From positions 1 to 6,850 of the forward strand of contig JAUWLY010000155.1 of assembly GCA_030613445.1 (NCBI GenBank): a DNA stretch of 6,850 bases. Direction: 5' to 3'. Positions 5,230 through 6,850 of the stretch are shown piece by piece. The notes beneath the pieces were generated by a model. The model did not search any database. It saw only the letters and a program-made list of their open reading frames with translations, and was not told where the DNA came from. The position numbers and the translations under genes were made by a program. The stretch's first letter is position 1; every line of letters begins with the position of its first letter. The DNA is from Candidatus Stahliibacteriota bacterium. GTDB taxonomy: Bacteria; Hydrothermota; Tepidihabitantia; SM23-42.

Positions 5230-6850
5230 ATGAAAAAACCCCTTCATGAAGAGACCCAGAAAGAACGCCGTTTAGTTACAATACTCTTTGCTGACCTTTC
5301 CGGATTTACCGCTCTTTCCGAAGATCTTGACCCTGAAGAGCTTAGCGACGCACTCAATGTTTGTTTTGAGATCCTCAACCGTATCATCACTGATCATGGC
5401 GGGACCATTCACAAATATGAGGGTGATTCTGTGCTTGCGATATTTGGCTTGCCGCAGGCTCATGAAGATGATCCTGAACGCGGGGTCAAAGCAGCCCTGG
5501 AAATGATGGAACGTATCCCTGAGATCAATAAAGCATTGAGTACAAAACTGAATACCAAATGTGACCTTGGGCTCCATACGGGCATAAATTTTGGAACCGT
5601 ATTTGCCGGCGCGATCGGCTCAAAAGAAAAAAAAGAATATACGATAATCGGTGAAGTCGTAAACATGACATCACGCCTAATGGATGCTGCGCATAATGGT
5701 GAAATACTCGTATCTGGACGTATTTTTCGCCAGACACGGTATCTATTTGAATATAAACCTCTGAAACCGATACAGGTCAAGGGGATCAGCAAGCCGGTAC
5801 AGGTATTCCAACCGCTTAAAATCAAAGACAAGCCAGATCCCAAACGGGGTATTGAAGGTTTTCAGTCGGTCATGGTCGGTCGGGATAAAGAATTCGTTCT
5901 GCTCTGCAAAAAGGTGCAAGATTTATATGAAAAGAAAAAAGGCGGCGTTATTTTTGTGCTGGGCGCAGCAGGTATCGGTAAATCACGGCTTTATGATGAA
6001 TTGAAAAAGCACATTATCGCAGAAAAAATGTCGATAAATATTATCGAAGGACGTTGTCTCTCGTACGGTGAAATGATAACCTATTTCCCGTTGCTCGAGG
6101 TTTTGAGAAAACTTTTCGGCATATCTGACCCAGACCCCATGGATAAGATCAAGCTGAAAATACTCAGCACATGCCAGAAACTGCTGCCTGAAAAGAATAA
6201 AGAAGTTGCGCCGTACATCCTTTATTTATTCTCAATACCGCTGCCCCCGGAATTTAAAGAAAAAGTGAAGCATCTTGATGCTGAGGGTCTGAACCTGCAA
6301 ATATCCGTGGCTTTAAAAGATCTGTTAAAGGCAGCTGCAAAAGAGAGTCCGTTGCTCATGGTGATCGAGGATTATCATTGGATCGATTCAGCTTCCCTTG
6401 ATCTGCTGAAATTTATTTTTGATACTTCAGATGATCGTCCGCTGCTGCTTTTATGTCTTTCACGTATTGAAAGGGAAGGTGAAGGACACAATGTCAAAAA
6501 GTTTTTCAAAGAAAATCTGGGTGACAGCTTTGCTGAAATTGAACTGCATATGCTCAGTAATGAAGCAAGTCAGCAGCTCACAGAAAATTTATTAAAGTTA
6601 TCCGGTCTCACCTCAAGCGTGCAAAAGCAAATGCTCACAAAGGCAGAGGGTAATCCTCTTTTCCTCGAAGAGATCATTCGTTCGCTCATTGATAAGGGTT
6701 ATCTGGTTCATGAATCCGGTGTCTGGAAAGCAAGCAAGGACCTTAGCATTGAATGGATCCCTGACTCGATCCAAGAGATCATCGCTACGCGGATTGACCT
6801 TCTTGAGCCTGATCTCAAAGTGGTGCTTCAGAAGGCAGCGGTCATCGGAC
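5230..6850 (+). CDS. Class III adenylate/guanylate cyclase fused to a STAND/AAA-type ATPase (3' end beyond window)
   Basis: The first 540 residues of a larger signalling protein are present and the frame is still open at the window edge. Residues of about 12-195 are a class III nucleotide cyclase domain. FADLSGFTAL gives the first metal-binding Asp (D22) and KYEGDSVLAIFG the second (D66) plus the purine-specifying Lys (K62). EYTIIGEVVNMTSRL has T138, the catalytic N145 and R149. The Lys-Thr pair fits ATP as substrate (class IIIb-like), so cAMP is the likelier product. Residues of about 215-540 are an AAA_16/STAND ATPase: MVGRDKEF (215-222), Walker A GAAGIGKS (245-252), Walker B LLMVIED (375-381) and the family pattern AEGNPLFLEEI, later IPDSIQEIIATRIDLL (510-525). 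Relatives of this type usually continue into TPR repeats and total about 1,000 aa or more; that is expectation, not seen. There is no transmembrane segment, so it should be cytoplasmic. The start is fixed by an in-frame TGA at 5212, with no other start codon after it before 5230. Confidence 0.88.
   Translation, partial: MKKPLHEETQKERRLVTILFADLSGFTALSEDLDPEELSDALNVCFEILNRIITDHGGTIHKYEGDSVLAIFGLPQAHEDDPERGVKAALEMMERIPEINKALSTKLNTKCDLGLHTGINFGTVFAGAIGSKEKKEYTIIGEVVNMTSRLMDAAHNGEILVSGRIFRQTRYLFEYKPLKPIQVKGISKPVQVFQPLKIKDKPDPKRGIEGFQSVMVGRDKEFVLLCKKVQDLYEKKKGGVIFVLGAAGIGKSRLYDELKKHIIAEKMSINIIEGRCLSYGEMITYFPLLEVLRKLFGISDPDPMDKIKLKILSTCQKLLPEKNKEVAPYILYLFSIPLPPEFKEKVKHLDAEGLNLQISVALKDLLKAAAKESPLLMVIEDYHWIDSASLDLLKFIFDTSDDRPLLLLCLSRIEREGEGHNVKKFFKENLGDSFAEIELHMLSNEASQQLTENLLKLSGLTSSVQKQMLTKAEGNPLFLEEIIRSLIDKGYLVHESGVWKASKDLSIEWIPDSIQEIIATRIDLLEPDLKVVLQKAAVIG

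Noticed and set aside
5272..5843. Minus-strand open frames across the cyclase gene
   Set aside because: The + strand frame here encodes a clear cyclase domain with all catalytic residues, so these are antisense shadows.

Overview
The window looks like a chromosomal piece of an uncultured, AT-leaning bacterium, probably of the FCB-type lineages or the candidate phyla near them (WOR-3/Stahlbacteria-like is my best guess). This is inferred from three things. Two secreted beta-helix proteins carry type IX-style C-terminal sorting domains. There is a double-length ThyX-like protein. Several short dispersed palindromic repeats sit between and inside genes. No ribosomal or other phylogenetic marker is present, so the placement is only an inference. 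All four genes read on the + strand.

Layout: 1-247 is AT-rich, non-coding, imperfect inverted-repeat DNA. 248-1774 encodes a 508-residue tandem ThyX (flavin-dependent thymidylate synthase) protein whose two halves keep complementary parts of the ThyX signature. A 78-bp palindromic repeat has been absorbed in frame at the joint between the halves. 1775-1830 holds a good sigma70-like promoter and a strong ribosome binding site. 1831-3342 encodes a secreted parallel beta-helix protein. Its signal peptide and first 86 codons are only reached if translation starts at a non-standard ATA (or ATT) codon, because the first conventional in-frame start is the GTG at 2089. 3356-4915, 13 nt downstream and probably in the same operon, encodes a second protein of the same design. 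4916-5229 is a non-coding mosaic of short repeats ending in a possible promoter. 5230-6850 is the first 540 codons of a class III nucleotide cyclase fused to a STAND/AAA-type ATPase; it runs off the window.

The genes do not form one obvious pathway. thyX is a housekeeping nucleotide gene. The two beta-helix genes form a small operon for cell-surface or secreted proteins. The cyclase-ATPase is a separately promoted signalling gene. I see no tRNA, rRNA, CRISPR array, transposase, toxin-antitoxin pair or phage gene. The most unusual points are the ThyX halves with complementary motif loss, the repeat inside that gene, and the non-canonical start codon of the first beta-helix gene.
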